DNA of 64,000 bases from Parabacteroides sp. PFB2-10 (GCF_029893085.1 NZ_JARXWI010000002.1:248001-312000); one strand, 5' to 3'; counted from the stretch's first letter, positions 14,708 through 24,163 are shown. The notes: generated by a model from the letters alone, not told the origin. Program-made: numbers and translations.

Positions 14708-16993
14708 ATGAGCAAAGGAACAAAGGGCTTAGCATTTTATCTGGTGATGATTATTGTCTTTGGATCCCTGATGTATTTTATAGCAGTCAAAGGGGAAAGC
14801 CAGCAGATGGATGATCTGATGATCTTTAATGAAGATACGCCGACTACACTTACAGATGGTTTTGCTGTTTTCCGCCACATTATTCTCGAGCACATACAAT
14901 CCGACTTCGGACTCCTCCTATTGCAAATCATCGTTATTCTTCTTGCCTGTCGCCTGTTTGGCTGGCTGTTTAAACTGATTGGGCAACCTACGGTTATTGG
15001 GGAAATCCTGGCGGGTATTATCTTAGGACCTTCTATTCTGGGGCATTGGTTTCCGGAAATAAACGGATTTTTGTTTCCCGAAGAGTCGCTTGCCAATATC
15101 ACGCTGCTCAGTCAGTTCGGCTTAATCCTTTTTATGTATGCCATTGGCATGGAATTAGACTTGGACGAGGTGCGAAAAAAGCTCAAAGAGACGATATTGA
15201 TAAGCCATACCAGCACGGTGGTTCCCTTCTTTTTGGGCATGCTTACCGCCTATTTTGTGTACGATAAATATGCCGATCCGGCAACACCTTTCCTCTCCTT
15301 TGCCTTGTTTATCGGTATTGCCATGAGCATTACGGCCTTTCCGGTACTGGCGCGTATCATTCAGGAAAGGGGGCTTACCAAGACACATCTTGGAACCATT
15401 TCGCTGGCCAGTGCTGCCAATGGCGATATCACTGCCTGGTGCCTGTTGGCTGTTGTGATCTCCATCGCGCAAGCCGGAAGCATGCTGAGCGCGGTCTATA
15501 ACATCTTCTTCTCCGGGGTCTATATGGCAGTGATGTTTTTCGTGGTACGTCCTTTCCTGCGCATGATCGGACAAGTCTATCACAACAAAGAGGTGATCGA
15601 CAAAGGGTTGGTTGCTTTTATGTTTCTTATCCTGTTGGCCTCTTCCTACCTGACGGAGATACTTGGATTGCATGCCCTGTTTGGCGCCTTTATGGCCGGG
15701 GTGATCATGCCGAGCAATATCAAATTCCGTAAGATCATGACGGAAAAGGTCGAAGATGTTTCGCTCTCCCTCTTCCTTCCTCTCTTCTTTGCTTCGTCGG
15801 GATTGCGCACTCAAATAGGACTTTTGAATACACCGGGTTTATGGGGTATGTGCCTCTTGTTTATATTGATAGCGATCATTGGTAAATTTGGTGGTGCGAC
15901 GATCTCTGCGCGTGTGGTGGGCGAAAGCTGGAAAAACAGCCTTTATATCGGCGCCCTGATGAATACGCGCGGGTTGATGGAGTTGATTATCCTGACCATT
16001 GGTCTGGATATGGGCATCCTCTCCCCCACTATCTTCGTGATGCTGGTGTTGATGACATTGGTAACAACCTTTATGACAACACCTTTGATCTCTTTCATTA
16101 AGTTTTGCTTCCGCACGCACGATAAGTTTGTGGAACAAAAACGGCTGGAACACCTGGCGGGTATTTTCCGGATATTGATATCCTTCGGGCGAGCCAGCAA
16201 CGGGCAGGTGATGCTTGATGTTGCCCATCAGATGTTTTCAAAAGGAGAAAACAAACTGGACGTAACGGCGCTTCACCTGACGATTGGCCCCGATGTGAAT
16301 CCGTTGCATACCGACAATTTCGAGGAGGTGAGCTTTGGTCCTATCCTCTACGGGGCTAAGAAATTGAATATGCAGATCGAAACGCGCTATGAGATTTCCA
16401 ATAATGCCAGTCAGGATATTTGTAATATCGTCAACCAAGAGGGCTATGACTTCTTGTTGGTCGGTGCCGGTATCACCTGGAGCGACCTGCCGGATGATAT
16501 AGCTGCCACGGAATACAGGGAGAGACAAGGGCGTTATCTCCGGCGTTTGAAGGCGGAGTCGTGGTTCTTTCCGGGTGCTTTACTGAAAGACAAAACGAAA
16601 TATTTCATCGAAGGAGCGCGCTGTCCGGTGGGGGTATTCGTCAATCGTAATTTCGTAAAGGCGACAGAGGTGATTATTCTCATCGACAGAGTGGACGATT
16701 TGTTCCTGTTCGACTATGCCCAGACCCTATTGAAGTCGACGCATGGGCAGGCGGTTGTGCTCGACCGAACGACGGCTGCTACTCCCGGTCGCGAATTGAT
16801 CGATCAAAAGATCCAAGCCTTTGTGTCTGAAAAGAACAATACGAAGCTCCTTTCCCAAAAAGATATTACGGAGGATCTGTTGGATAACTACAATTTCATG
16901 CTGGTTAGTTATGAAACATGGAACCTTATTTCGGAAAACAGAAAAGAGGCGTTGCAAACCATGCCGTCTACACTGATCTTAAACCAGAAGTGA
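14708..16993 (+). CDS. CPA2-type cation:proton antiporter
   Basis: A 761-residue inner-membrane protein starting MSKGTKGLAF. After one N-terminal membrane segment and a short periplasmic stretch come about 12 membrane helices of the sodium/hydrogen exchanger fold (residues 70-440; signature LAGIILGPSILGHW and the FARIIQ-like ALFIGIAMSITAFPVLARII). The C-terminal 290 residues are soluble and resemble paired universal-stress-protein domains, presumably regulatory. It exchanges sodium or potassium for protons. The longer frame from 14669 is rejected because a TATATTTG box covers 14681-14688. Confidence 0.9.
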   Translation: MSKGTKGLAFYLVMIIVFGSLMYFIAVKGESQQMDDLMIFNEDTPTTLTDGFAVFRHIILEHIQSDFGLLLLQIIVILLACRLFGWLFKLIGQPTVIGEILAGIILGPSILGHWFPEINGFLFPEESLANITLLSQFGLILFMYAIGMELDLDEVRKKLKETILISHTSTVVPFFLGMLTAYFVYDKYADPATPFLSFALFIGIAMSITAFPVLARIIQERGLTKTHLGTISLASAANGDITAWCLLAVVISIAQAGSMLSAVYNIFFSGVYMAVMFFVVRPFLRMIGQVYHNKEVIDKGLVAFMFLILLASSYLTEILGLHALFGAFMAGVIMPSNIKFRKIMTEKVEDVSLSLFLPLFFASSGLRTQIGLLNTPGLWGMCLLFILIAIIGKFGGATISARVVGESWKNSLYIGALMNTRGLMELIILTIGLDMGILSPTIFVMLVLMTLVTTFMTTPLISFIKFCFRTHDKFVEQKRLEHLAGIFRILISFGRASNGQVMLDVAHQMFSKGENKLDVTALHLTIGPDVNPLHTDNFEEVSFGPILYGAKKLNMQIETRYEISNNASQDICNIVNQEGYDFLLVGAGITWSDLPDDIAATEYRERQGRYLRRLKAESWFFPGALLKDKTKYFIEGARCPVGVFVNRNFVKATEVIILIDRVDDLFLFDYAQTLLKSTHGQAVVLDRTTAATPGRELIDQKIQAFVSEKNNTKLLSQKDITEDLLDNYNFMLVSYETWNLISENRKEALQTMPSTLILNQK

Positions 16994-17009
16994 AAAATGA
17001 TAAGGCCAT

Positions 17010-17055
17010 AAAGCAACAATCCCGCAAGACGTTTGTCCTGCGGGATTGTTGCTTT
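17010..17055. terminator. Bidirectional terminator between the antiporter and glmM
   Basis: AAAGCAACAATCCCGCA and TGCGGGATTGTTGCTTT form a perfect 17-bp stem with a 12-base loop between convergent genes. Confidence 0.85.
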
Positions 17056-17074
17056 AATAAGATATCGGAACAGC

Positions 17075-18463
17075 TTACACGCTCAATTCCTGAATAATCT
17101 TGATGATTTCTCCACCAAAGGCTTCCGCTTCCGCCATGGTGGGGGCTTCGGAATAGATACGGATGATCGGTTCGGTATTGCTCTTGCGCAAATGCGCCCA
17201 TTTGTCGGGAAGATCGATCTTCACACCGTCGATATCGGTAATGTCATATTGCGCGAATTGCTCTTTTATCCGGAGCAGAATAGCATCTACATCGATGTCG
17301 GGCGTCAGTTCCACCTTCTGTTTCGAAATGAAATAGGGAGGATAAGTGGCGCGCAATTCGCTTGTTTTCATGCCTTTCTTAGCCAGGTGAGTCAGAAACA
17401 AGGCGATACCCACCAGCGCATCCCGCCCGTAATGGCTTGCCGGATAGATAATCCCGCCATTGCCTTCTCCGCCTATCACAGCATGCGTCTCTTTCATTTT
17501 GGCAACTACATTCACCTCTCCTACGGCCGCTGCGGTATAGTTGCCGCCATGCTGTTTCGTAACATCGCGCAACGCGCGGCTGGAGCTCAGGTTGCTTACC
17601 GTATTACCGGGCGTATGGCTCAATACATAGTCGGCCACAGCTACCAGGGTATATTCTTCGCCAAACATATCGCCATTTTCGCAAACAATTGCCAAACGAT
17701 CCACATCCGGGTCGACCACAAAGCCGACATGCGCCTTGGATTGCGTCATCAACCGGGATATCTCCGTCAGATTTTCAGGAAGCGGTTCCGGGTTATGCGC
17801 GAAATTGCCATGAGGCGCGCAGTGGAGTTTGAAGATCTCTCCCACACCTAACGCGTGCAGTAGATCAGGCAAGATAAGACCTCCTACTGAGTTCACCGCA
17901 TCGATAGCCACGCGGAAATTAGCCGCTTTGATAGCTTCCACATCGACCAGTTCCATATCCAGAATACTCTGGATGTGTTTATCTTTGTAAGAGGTGTTTG
18001 TTGTGACCGTGCCCAGGTGATCAACATCGGCAAAGATGAACTCTTCTTTTTCGGCAATCGCCAATATTTCGGCACCTTCCGCCGCATTAAGAAACTCACC
18101 CTTCTCGTTCAATAATTTCAGAGCATTCCATTGTTTCGGGTTATGACTGGCCGTCAGGATGATCCCCCCGCAGGCATTCTCCCAAACAACAGCCAGTTCG
18201 GTGGTAGGAGTCGTTGCCAGGTCGATATCGACCACATCGAAGCCCATACCGGTTAAGGTGCCCAGTACGATCTGTTTCACCATAGGACCGGATATACGAG
18301 CATCCCGTCCTACGACGATCTTGTTTGTTGTTGCTTTAGTTTGTTTTCGGATAAAGGTGGCATAAGCCGCCACAAATTTAACAATAGCTAAGGGGTTCAG
18401 GCCGTCATCGGAGGTTCCACCGATAGTACCCCTGATACCGGAAATAGATTTAATCAGCGTCAT
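17075..18463 (-). CDS. glmM: Phosphoglucosamine mutase
   Basis: A 462-residue phosphohexomutase that turns glucosamine-6-phosphate into glucosamine-1-phosphate for UDP-GlcNAc and thus peptidoglycan. The phosphoserine loop is TASHNPKQWN (Ser106), the magnesium loop is DPDVDR, and the C-terminal phosphate-binding loop is RKSNTEPIIR. The sugar-binding loop GEGNGG is consistent with GlmM, though phosphomannomutase activity cannot be excluded by eye. It follows the DUF4827 lipoprotein gene by 9 bases and is probably read from the promoter at 19101-19108. Confidence 0.9.
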   Translation of the reverse strand: MTLIKSISGIRGTIGGTSDDGLNPLAIVKFVAAYATFIRKQTKATTNKIVVGRDARISGPMVKQIVLGTLTGMGFDVVDIDLATTPTTELAVVWENACGGIILTASHNPKQWNALKLLNEKGEFLNAAEGAEILAIAEKEEFIFADVDHLGTVTTNTSYKDKHIQSILDMELVDVEAIKAANFRVAIDAVNSVGGLILPDLLHALGVGEIFKLHCAPHGNFAHNPEPLPENLTEISRLMTQSKAHVGFVVDPDVDRLAIVCENGDMFGEEYTLVAVADYVLSHTPGNTVSNLSSSRALRDVTKQHGGNYTAAAVGEVNVVAKMKETHAVIGGEGNGGIIYPASHYGRDALVGIALFLTHLAKKGMKTSELRATYPPYFISKQKVELTPDIDVDAILLRIKEQFAQYDITDIDGVKIDLPDKWAHLRKSNTEPIIRIYSEAPTMAEAEAFGGEIIKIIQELSV

Positions 18464-18472
18464 AAGGTTTGT

Positions 18473-19054
18473 TTAATCGAATTTGTATTCTAATATTTCA
18501 AAAAAGACCGGATTTCCCTGGTTCATATCATATTCTGAACCTTTCTTGAAGGGGATAATTAGCTTCACAACCCCTCCGTTACCAACATATTCCAAACCCA
18601 CAGCCAGCCCTTCGCTCATAAACGATTCAAGCGCTGACTGGTAAGAGGTGGGAGCTTTCTGGGCGTTTACAGTGGTATAACCGTAAAAGAATTCGACCGG
18701 GTATGTTCCTCCTACCCGATAGTTGGATATACGTGTCAGGTATTCGGTTGAATCTAAGGTGAAGCGATTGGCGCTAAAACGAGCCAAAATGGTTTGCCGT
18801 GCTTTCGCCCGTTCGCCATTGCCCGAGTCAATTACCTGGATATAGATTTCATCCTCCCGTTTGTAGAACTCATTTGCCTTGAATTTGCCATCTTTCGGGT
18901 AATCTTTCAGTACCACATATCCACTGTCTGCCAATAGATTTTTAACAGCTTTCTTCTCTGCATTCAACATATCTGTGAATGACTTCTGGTTACTACACGA
19001 CAATACAAACAGTATTGCACACATCATCAACAAGATATTAAAACCTTTTTTCAT
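18473..19054 (-). CDS. DUF4827 lipoprotein
   Basis: A 193-residue exported protein with a lipobox FVLSC (Cys20), so it should be lipid-anchored. The mature part has alternating strands and matches the Bacteroidales family DUF4827 (motifs DSGNGERAKARQTILARF and GLAVGLEYVGNGG). The C-terminal part resembles FKBP-like folds, but that is inference. It is the first gene of an operon with glmM, a pairing conserved in related genomes. Function unknown. Confidence 0.8.
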   Translation of the reverse strand: MKKGFNILLMMCAILFVLSCSNQKSFTDMLNAEKKAVKNLLADSGYVVLKDYPKDGKFKANEFYKREDEIYIQVIDSGNGERAKARQTILARFSANRFTLDSTEYLTRISNYRVGGTYPVEFFYGYTTVNAQKAPTSYQSALESFMSEGLAVGLEYVGNGGVVKLIIPFKKGSEYDMNQGNPVFFEILEYKFD

Positions 19055-19100
19055 CTGTACCCTATTATTTTAAGTATAACTAATTAGAAGTAATTGACTG

Positions 19101-19108
19101 CAAATGTA
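19101..19108 (-). promoter_or_regulatory. Promoter -7 box for the DUF4827-glmM operon
   Basis: TACATTTG on the minus strand, 47 bases upstream of the DUF4827 start, matches TAnnTTTG. Confidence 0.5.
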
Positions 19109-19126
19109 ATTATTATCTCCCATATC

Positions 19127-20176
19127 TCAGTCACGATTAACCATTTCTTCCGAATTATTAGGTTTAAATTCCTTTAATCCTTTTTCAAAAACAGCGATGG
19201 CTTCTTGCAAACTGCCATAAAATTCCCCTCCGGAAGCATTCAGGTGACCGCCTCCATTGAAATATTCGCCTGCGAACTGATTGGAAGGGAAGCTACCCAC
19301 CGAACGCAGTGATACTTTGATATACTCCTTGTCTTCGCGCAGGAAGACCGTGAAATGCACACCGTCTATACTCAAAGGAAGATTTACAAAGCCTTCCGTA
19401 TCGCCTACCTGATAATCAAAACGTGCCAACTCCTCCTCAGTCAGGGTGATAAGCGCCGCATGCTGTTCAGGGTAAACCTTCATCTTTTCATACAACACAA
19501 AACCCATCAGGCGAAGGCGGCATTCGGAATAGACGTGGTTCACATTCCGGTAGATTTTATCCTTGTCGATGCCTCGCTTGATAAGCTCACCCACGATCGA
19601 ATAGACCTCCGGATGGTTGGAGTTGTAGGTGAACGAACCGGTGTCGGTCATCATGCCGGTATAAATACATTCGGCAATTTTCTTATCGATCAACTCCACA
19701 TAAGCCATCCGGCTGATAAAACGGAAGATCATCTCGCTGGTCGACGACATCTCCGGATGTGAGATCACCACGCGGCAGAAATCAGCCGGATTCAGATGAT
19801 GATCGATCATCACCTTGCGGCCTTCCGAAGCCAATACCGCCGGAGCCATCTTGTCCATTCGCTTGGGTTCGTTGAAGTCGAGGCAGAATATTACATCCGC
19901 ATCTTGAATCAATTGATCGGCAAATTCAGTATATTTCTCATAGATGATAATCTCTTTCCGTCCGGGCATCCAGTTATAGAACGAGGGAAACTCATTGGGT
20001 ACAATAACCGAAACATTGTCTTTCCCATAATTCAACAGGAAATGATACAACGCAAGCGAAGATCCCAACGAATCTCCATCCGGTGAGACATGGGAAACAA
20101 TCACAAAGCTGTTTCCTTTTTCAATGTATTTATGGGCTTTTTGAATTTTCTCTTCGGGTAGAATTTTGGTAATCAT
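19127..20176 (-). CDS. nrnA: DHH-family oligoribonuclease / PAP phosphatase
   Basis: A 349-residue cytoplasmic phosphoesterase of the NrnA type, which degrades short RNA oligomers and pAp. The DHH domain shows the manganese ligands in SHVSPDGDSLG, CLDFNEP and IDHH; the C-terminal DHHA1 domain carries GGGHLNASGG, which binds the substrate end. Length fits the family. Its promoter (TACATTTG, 20198-20205 minus) stands alone just right of the gene; repeat copy C begins 31 bases further out. Confidence 0.9.
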   Translation of the reverse strand: MITKILPEEKIQKAHKYIEKGNSFVIVSHVSPDGDSLGSSLALYHFLLNYGKDNVSVIVPNEFPSFYNWMPGRKEIIIYEKYTEFADQLIQDADVIFCLDFNEPKRMDKMAPAVLASEGRKVMIDHHLNPADFCRVVISHPEMSSTSEMIFRFISRMAYVELIDKKIAECIYTGMMTDTGSFTYNSNHPEVYSIVGELIKRGIDKDKIYRNVNHVYSECRLRLMGFVLYEKMKVYPEQHAALITLTEEELARFDYQVGDTEGFVNLPLSIDGVHFTVFLREDKEYIKVSLRSVGSFPSNQFAGEYFNGGGHLNASGGEFYGSLQEAIAVFEKGLKEFKPNNSEEMVNRD

Positions 20177-20197
20177 GTCTAAAAATTATTTAGAGAG

Positions 20198-20205
20198 CAA
20201 ATGTA
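20198..20205 (-). promoter_or_regulatory. Promoter -7 box for nrnA
   Basis: TACATTTG on the minus strand, 22 bases upstream of the nrnA start, matches TAnnTTTG. Confidence 0.5.
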
Positions 20206-20235
20206 CGGTTTTTTTATTTCCCATGCTATAGGTCA

Positions 20236-20380
20236 CCCCCCCCAACTTACGATTTGTAATTTTCGGGGGAGTTTGCGCGCAAAAAGGCAGGACTTTTTTC
20301 ACAAACTCCCGGGAGAAACATTTTTTAACGTATGGATTTGTAAGCAAAAGGGCTATTTTGCTTACAATCGCTTATTTTGA
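20236..20380 (+). repeat. Dispersed repeat, copy C (truncated)
   Basis: This copy has the central and right parts of the element (ACTTACGATTTGTAATTTT, TTTGCGCGCAAA, CTCCCGGGAG, the GTAAG/CTTAC hairpin) but lacks the left terminal repeat, and its right end (TTATTTTGAT) has lost the TAACATT motif. It lies between nrnA and comEC, both leftward. The -33 region of nrnA falls at its left edge. Confidence 0.8.
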
Positions 20381-20422
20381 TAATAGAGAAAAAAAGGGGC
20401 TCAAAGAAACTTTTTGGGGCGA

Positions 20423-21667
20423 TCAGTGAATAAGTGGTTCGATTAAAAGGAGGGCAAAAAGCGAGAGGCTCAAAATCAATTGCCAGGGACGCCCCTTAAA
20501 GAGGTAGACCAAGCCGGCGATAAGAGCCGAATAGCCTGTAATCAAAGAAAACAGATCGAAAGGAATCAGGACGGAAGCCCCCGGCAGTTCATACAGAAGA
20601 TATACAAACTCTATTGTCCAATGGGTTAGTTTTTCTACGCCTATCTGCAGAGGAATAAAGCCAGGCAGAAGCAACCATAACAGCCCCATGGGTATCAACA
20701 ATGTAGAGAACAACATAACAGGCAGATTGGCCAGGACAAACACCAGTGAAAACCGTTTGAAATAAAAGAGTGAGAGGAATGTTGTGCCAAGCTGTGCCGA
20801 GAGGCAAACGGTGAGCCATTGCCATAACGTCCTGATAATTGGATTGCGTAGTTGACCGATTCGGTCAAAAAAAGGACGCAGATATAAAATAAAAAAGACA
20901 GCCGTATAGCTCAATTGGAAGCCGATATCGAAAAGGTAATGTGGGTTATACACCAGCATACAAAAGGCGGCCGCTGCCAATGTGTTGTATGAATCGGATT
21001 CGCGCCGGAGTACACGCCCTGTCAGATAGAACGAAAGCATAATCCCGGCGCGTATGGCAGAGGGTGCCATGCCCGTTGTCACGACAAAAACCCACAACAA
21101 CGCCATGGTTAATAAGTAGCGTATCCATATGCCTGCCTTAGACTTCGGCAGCCAGCCGAAAAGGGCGGTTATAAAACCACAGACAATGGCCACGTGAAAA
21201 CCGCTTACGGCAAGGATATGGGAGATGCCCGTTGCGGCGAATTTTTCGCGTGTCTCTCGCTGCAGGGACTCTCTATAGCCTAAGAGAATGGTTGCCAGAA
21301 AAGATTTTTCTTCCTCTGATAACGAGAGTTCGTCGATCGATTCAACAAAACCCTGTCGAAGCAAGATGGCATTCTCTTCCACCAGGGAGGGTGGCGAAGA
21401 AAGTGTGTCGTCGCGGGGGATGGTATGCAAAGCGGCCAACGCCATGATTAAAAAGGCTATCACACATCCCCACCTCCAGCGATGGGCATAGGCAAGGGTG
21501 GGTTTGTAGAACAAGGGAATTAGAATAGTTGAAATAAATAAACAAAAGGGAAACAATAACAGCCCGCCCACAAGAAGATTGGAGCGAAGATTCATCGCCA
21601 ATAGAATGCCCGTTGTCCAGAAAAGCAGTAATCGTACAAAAGGCCGCTTTTGTATCTCTGCAATCAT
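20423..21667 (-). CDS. ComEC/Rec2-family membrane protein, short form
   Basis: A 414-residue polytopic membrane protein. It has the competence-domain signature ISHILAVSGFHVAI and the following hydrophobic helices, as in the DNA-uptake channel ComEC. It ends after this domain: there is no C-terminal metallo-beta-lactamase domain, and the N-terminal OB-like region is much reduced. Full-length Bacteroidales ComEC proteins run to about 680-700 residues. The gene follows rpe by 39 bases, so the two are probably co-transcribed. A role in DNA uptake is inferred from the family and may not hold for the short form. Confidence 0.8.
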   Translation of the reverse strand: MIAEIQKRPFVRLLLFWTTGILLAMNLRSNLLVGGLLLFPFCLFISTILIPLFYKPTLAYAHRWRWGCVIAFLIMALAALHTIPRDDTLSSPPSLVEENAILLRQGFVESIDELSLSEEEKSFLATILLGYRESLQRETREKFAATGISHILAVSGFHVAIVCGFITALFGWLPKSKAGIWIRYLLTMALLWVFVVTTGMAPSAIRAGIMLSFYLTGRVLRRESDSYNTLAAAAFCMLVYNPHYLFDIGFQLSYTAVFFILYLRPFFDRIGQLRNPIIRTLWQWLTVCLSAQLGTTFLSLFYFKRFSLVFVLANLPVMLFSTLLIPMGLLWLLLPGFIPLQIGVEKLTHWTIEFVYLLYELPGASVLIPFDLFSLITGYSALIAGLVYLFKGRPWQLILSLSLFALLLIEPLIH

Positions 21668-21706
21668 AGTTAAGTGTCAGGTTTCTCGAGCCTGAACGCC
21701 CCGTTA

Positions 21707-22357
21707 TTATAAGTCTTTCAGTGCTTTAATAGATCGGATCGGATCTGTTGCTTTAAAGACAAAACTACCGGCAACCAAGACGTCGGCTCCGGCTTCAATA
21801 AGCTGCTTGCCGGTTGAAAGGTTGACTCCGCCATCCACTTCAATCAATGTCTCTAATCCTCTCTCCCGGATCATCGACTTCAAAGCGGCTGTCTTCTCTA
21901 AAGAACGTTCTACAAATGCCTGTCCGCCGAAACCGGGATCCACAGACATCAATAAAACCATATCCAAATCCTGTAATATATCCTCTAATAGATGCACGGG
22001 CGTATGCGGATTCAAGGTGACCGCCGCTTTCATGCCTGTCTCTTTGATGGCTTCCACAGTCCGGTGAAGATGCGTGCAGGCTTCATAATGCACATTCATC
22101 ATATAGGCGCCGGATGCAGCTACCTCTTTGATATATTTATGAGGCTCAACGATCATCAGATGCACATCTATCGGTTTGGTGCAAATCTCTTTCACCGCCT
22201 GAAGAATAGGGAAACCAAACGAGATATTGGGAACAAATACCCCGTCCATAATATCCATGTGAAGCCAATCAGCCTCACTTTTATTAATCATTTCTATCTC
22301 CTCACGTAAACGAAGGAAATCTGCGGCAAGCAGAGACGGAGCTATCAGATGTTTCAT
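21707..22357 (-). CDS. rpe: Ribulose-phosphate 3-epimerase
   Basis: A 216-residue TIM-barrel enzyme that interconverts ribulose-5-phosphate and xylulose-5-phosphate in the pentose phosphate pathway. Visible signatures are APSLLAADF, the metal-binding HMDIMDGVFVPN, SVDPGFGGQ and EVDGGV. The frame runs back to 22387, but the TATCTTTG box at 22375-22382 on the minus strand makes the ATG at 22357 (MKHLIAPSLL) the likely start, with a leader of only a dozen bases. Confidence 0.93.
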   Translation of the reverse strand: MKHLIAPSLLAADFLRLREEIEMINKSEADWLHMDIMDGVFVPNISFGFPILQAVKEICTKPIDVHLMIVEPHKYIKEVAASGAYMMNVHYEACTHLHRTVEAIKETGMKAAVTLNPHTPVHLLEDILQDLDMVLLMSVDPGFGGQAFVERSLEKTAALKSMIRERGLETLIEVDGGVNLSTGKQLIEAGADVLVAGSFVFKATDPIRSIKALKDL

Positions 22358-22374
22358 TTCATTAAAGTTTTTTG

Positions 22375-22382
22375 CAAAGATA
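22375..22382 (-). promoter_or_regulatory. Promoter -7 box for rpe-comEC
   Basis: TATCTTTG on the minus strand lies inside the longer rpe frame and so decides the start at 22357. Confidence 0.55.
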
Positions 22383-22427
22383 TACAAAAAAAGGATACCC
22401 TCATGGATACCCTCTTTTTGCAGCTTC

Positions 22428-22604
22428 TTAGTTCAAAACGAACGAACAGAGATCCTGTCGTAAGGCAGGTTCAACTCTGTAAACCCGTGCAAATTGAGCT
22501 AAAAAATCCAACGTCTGCTGACGTGGAGTGCCTGTTGCCTTTTTACGGCTGCTTTTTCTTATGTTACTATTTTCAAACATACGCTGAGTAGATATTCTCT
22601 TCAT
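22428..22604 (-). CDS. Small basic protein, 58 residues
   Basis: The frame starts at an ATG at 22604 (the frame extends two codons to a TTG). The N-terminal third is basic and Ser/Thr-rich (RKSSRKKATGTPRQQ), and the C-terminal half is a predicted helix with LDFLAQFARVYRV and ends CSFVLN. No membrane segment. I believe close homologues occur in other Bacteroidales at the same place, but this is recollection. It follows the ECF sigma factor gene on the same strand by 84 bases. Function unknown. Confidence 0.6.
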   Translation of the reverse strand: MKRISTQRMFENSNIRKSSRKKATGTPRQQTLDFLAQFARVYRVEPALRQDLCSFVLN

Positions 22605-22688
22605 AGGCAAACCTTGTTTTATTGTTGTTTACCTATAAAACGATACCGCCTCAACTTTATTGCATGAAAATCATAATTTCTTAACTTA

Positions 22689-23282
22689 TTATGCTAAAGA
22701 AAGTTCCATCCGGTTCTCTTCAGCCATGCGGCGCATATTCAGGATGGCATAGCGCATACGTCCCAGTGCTGTATTTATGCTAACACCGGTCAGATCGGCA
22801 ATTTCTTTGAAGCTTAAATCCTGGTAATAGCGCATTTCCAATACCTCGCGCTGGCTTTCCGGCAAAAAGCGGATCAGTTTCTTTACATCCGAAAGCACCT
22901 GTGTGCGTACCATTTTGTCTTCGATCGTGCGGTCGCACAATTTGATATTGTTGAACAAGTCAACCTCTACATCATCATTGGAAAGGGTGTTTTCACTGCG
23001 TTCCTGGCGGAAATGGTCAATAATCAGGTTGTGCGCAATACGGGTAATCCAGGCTTTAAACTTGCCGTTTTCCGTATAACGTCCCTGCTTGATGGTCATG
23101 ATTACCTTCACGAAAGTTTCCTGAAAGATATCTTCTGTCAGGTCTCTGTTGTGTACGATGTAATAAATATAGGAGTGGATGCTTTTCTTATAACGATTAA
23201 GTAATACGTCAAAAGCTGCGTTTTCACCTTTAGCATACAAAACAACCAACTGCTCGTCGGTCATTGATTTCAATGTATTCAT
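22689..23282 (-). CDS. ECF-type RNA polymerase sigma factor
   Basis: A 197-residue sigma-70 family protein with region 2 (about residues 15-85; DIFQETFVKVIMTI and the -10 binding helix KFKAWITRIAHNLIIDHFR) and region 4 (about 125-185; ESQREVLEMRYYQDLSFKEIADLTGVS, a helix-turn-helix). No anti-sigma gene sits next to it, unlike the SusCD-linked ECF factors of Bacteroidetes, so it may be a constitutive or differently controlled type. Transcribed leftward, followed by the 58-residue protein. Confidence 0.92.
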   Translation of the reverse strand: MNTLKSMTDEQLVVLYAKGENAAFDVLLNRYKKSIHSYIYYIVHNRDLTEDIFQETFVKVIMTIKQGRYTENGKFKAWITRIAHNLIIDHFRQERSENTLSNDDVEVDLFNNIKLCDRTIEDKMVRTQVLSDVKKLIRFLPESQREVLEMRYYQDLSFKEIADLTGVSINTALGRMRYAILNMRRMAEENRMELSLA

Positions 23283-23486
23283 TACTTATATAATTTGATT
23301 TATAGAGTAATGTATATGCTATAGGCAATTTGTTTTTTAGTTAAACTTAGATTATTTCGAATACAAATTAAAGAAAACTATTTCAATCGGGCAAATTATT
23401 TATTCCGGAAAGTCCTCAATTTGTCCCTTTTACCCCGGTTTCCACAACAAAACGGACGGTTTTCAGTACAAACTCCCCTGTTTTAG

Positions 23487-24152
23487 TTACGTAAAATAGG
23501 TCGAAAAACACTTCTGCAGCTCCTCTTTTGCCTTTTCAAAGTCTTGTTTTTCGCCCAGTTCTTGCGCTAAAGAGGTCACCCCTTTATCGATAAATCCACA
23601 GGGATTAATCAATGAGAAATAGGATAAGTCGGTATTTATATTCAGGGCAAAGCCATGCATGGTTACAAAGCGGCTGCTTTTCACACCGATAGCGCAGATC
23701 TTACGCGCTCTTCCTTTTACCTCCGGCTCTATCCAAACCCCGGTCGCCTCCTCCAAGCGTTCTCCTTTCAGGCCGTACAACGCAAGGAAATCAATGATTA
23801 CTTGCTCCAGGCGGTGGATATACTCCTTCAAGCCAATAGACCATCTCTCCAGGTCAAATACCGGATATCCGGTAATCTGCCCGGGGCCATGATAGGTGAT
23901 GTCCCCTCCCCGGTTGATATAATAGAGCGAGGCTCCCCGTTCTTTCAATACCTCTTCCGGAATCAACAAATTCTCTTTCTTTCCGCTTTTCCCCAAGGTG
24001 AATACCGGATGATGCTCGCAGAAATAGAGGATCGACTCGCCTTCTTCCTCCTTTCTTTTGGCATCCAATAAAAGATCGAATGTAGCCGTCTGCCGTTCCA
24101 GTGCTTCCGCATAGTCGATGCGTCCTAAGTCTATATATTTATATGGTTCCAT
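23487..24152 (-). CDS. lipB: Octanoyltransferase (lipoate-protein ligase B)
   Basis: A 221-residue cytoplasmic enzyme that moves octanoyl groups from ACP to lipoyl domains. It shows RGGDITYHGPGQITGYPV, the catalytic lysine in AIGVKSSR and the catalytic cysteine in NPCG. The frame reaches 24221 but would overlap the upstream gene; the ATG at 24152 (MEPYKYIDLG) matches the family start and sits 11 bases after the stop of the nucleotidase gene. It is the last gene of the TlpA - nucleotidase - lipB operon. No lipA lies in the window. Confidence 0.93.
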   Translation of the reverse strand: MEPYKYIDLGRIDYAEALERQTATFDLLLDAKRKEEEGESILYFCEHHPVFTLGKSGKKENLLIPEEVLKERGASLYYINRGGDITYHGPGQITGYPVFDLERWSIGLKEYIHRLEQVIIDFLALYGLKGERLEEATGVWIEPEVKGRARKICAIGVKSSRFVTMHGFALNINTDLSYFSLINPCGFIDKGVTSLAQELGEKQDFEKAKEELQKCFSTYFT

Positions 24153-24163
24153 AAACAGGTGGG

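Noticed and set aside
22383-22425. GGATACCC direct repeat before the T-rich stretch after the 58-residue gene
   Set aside because: The two units are direct, not inverted, so they do not form a terminator hairpin.
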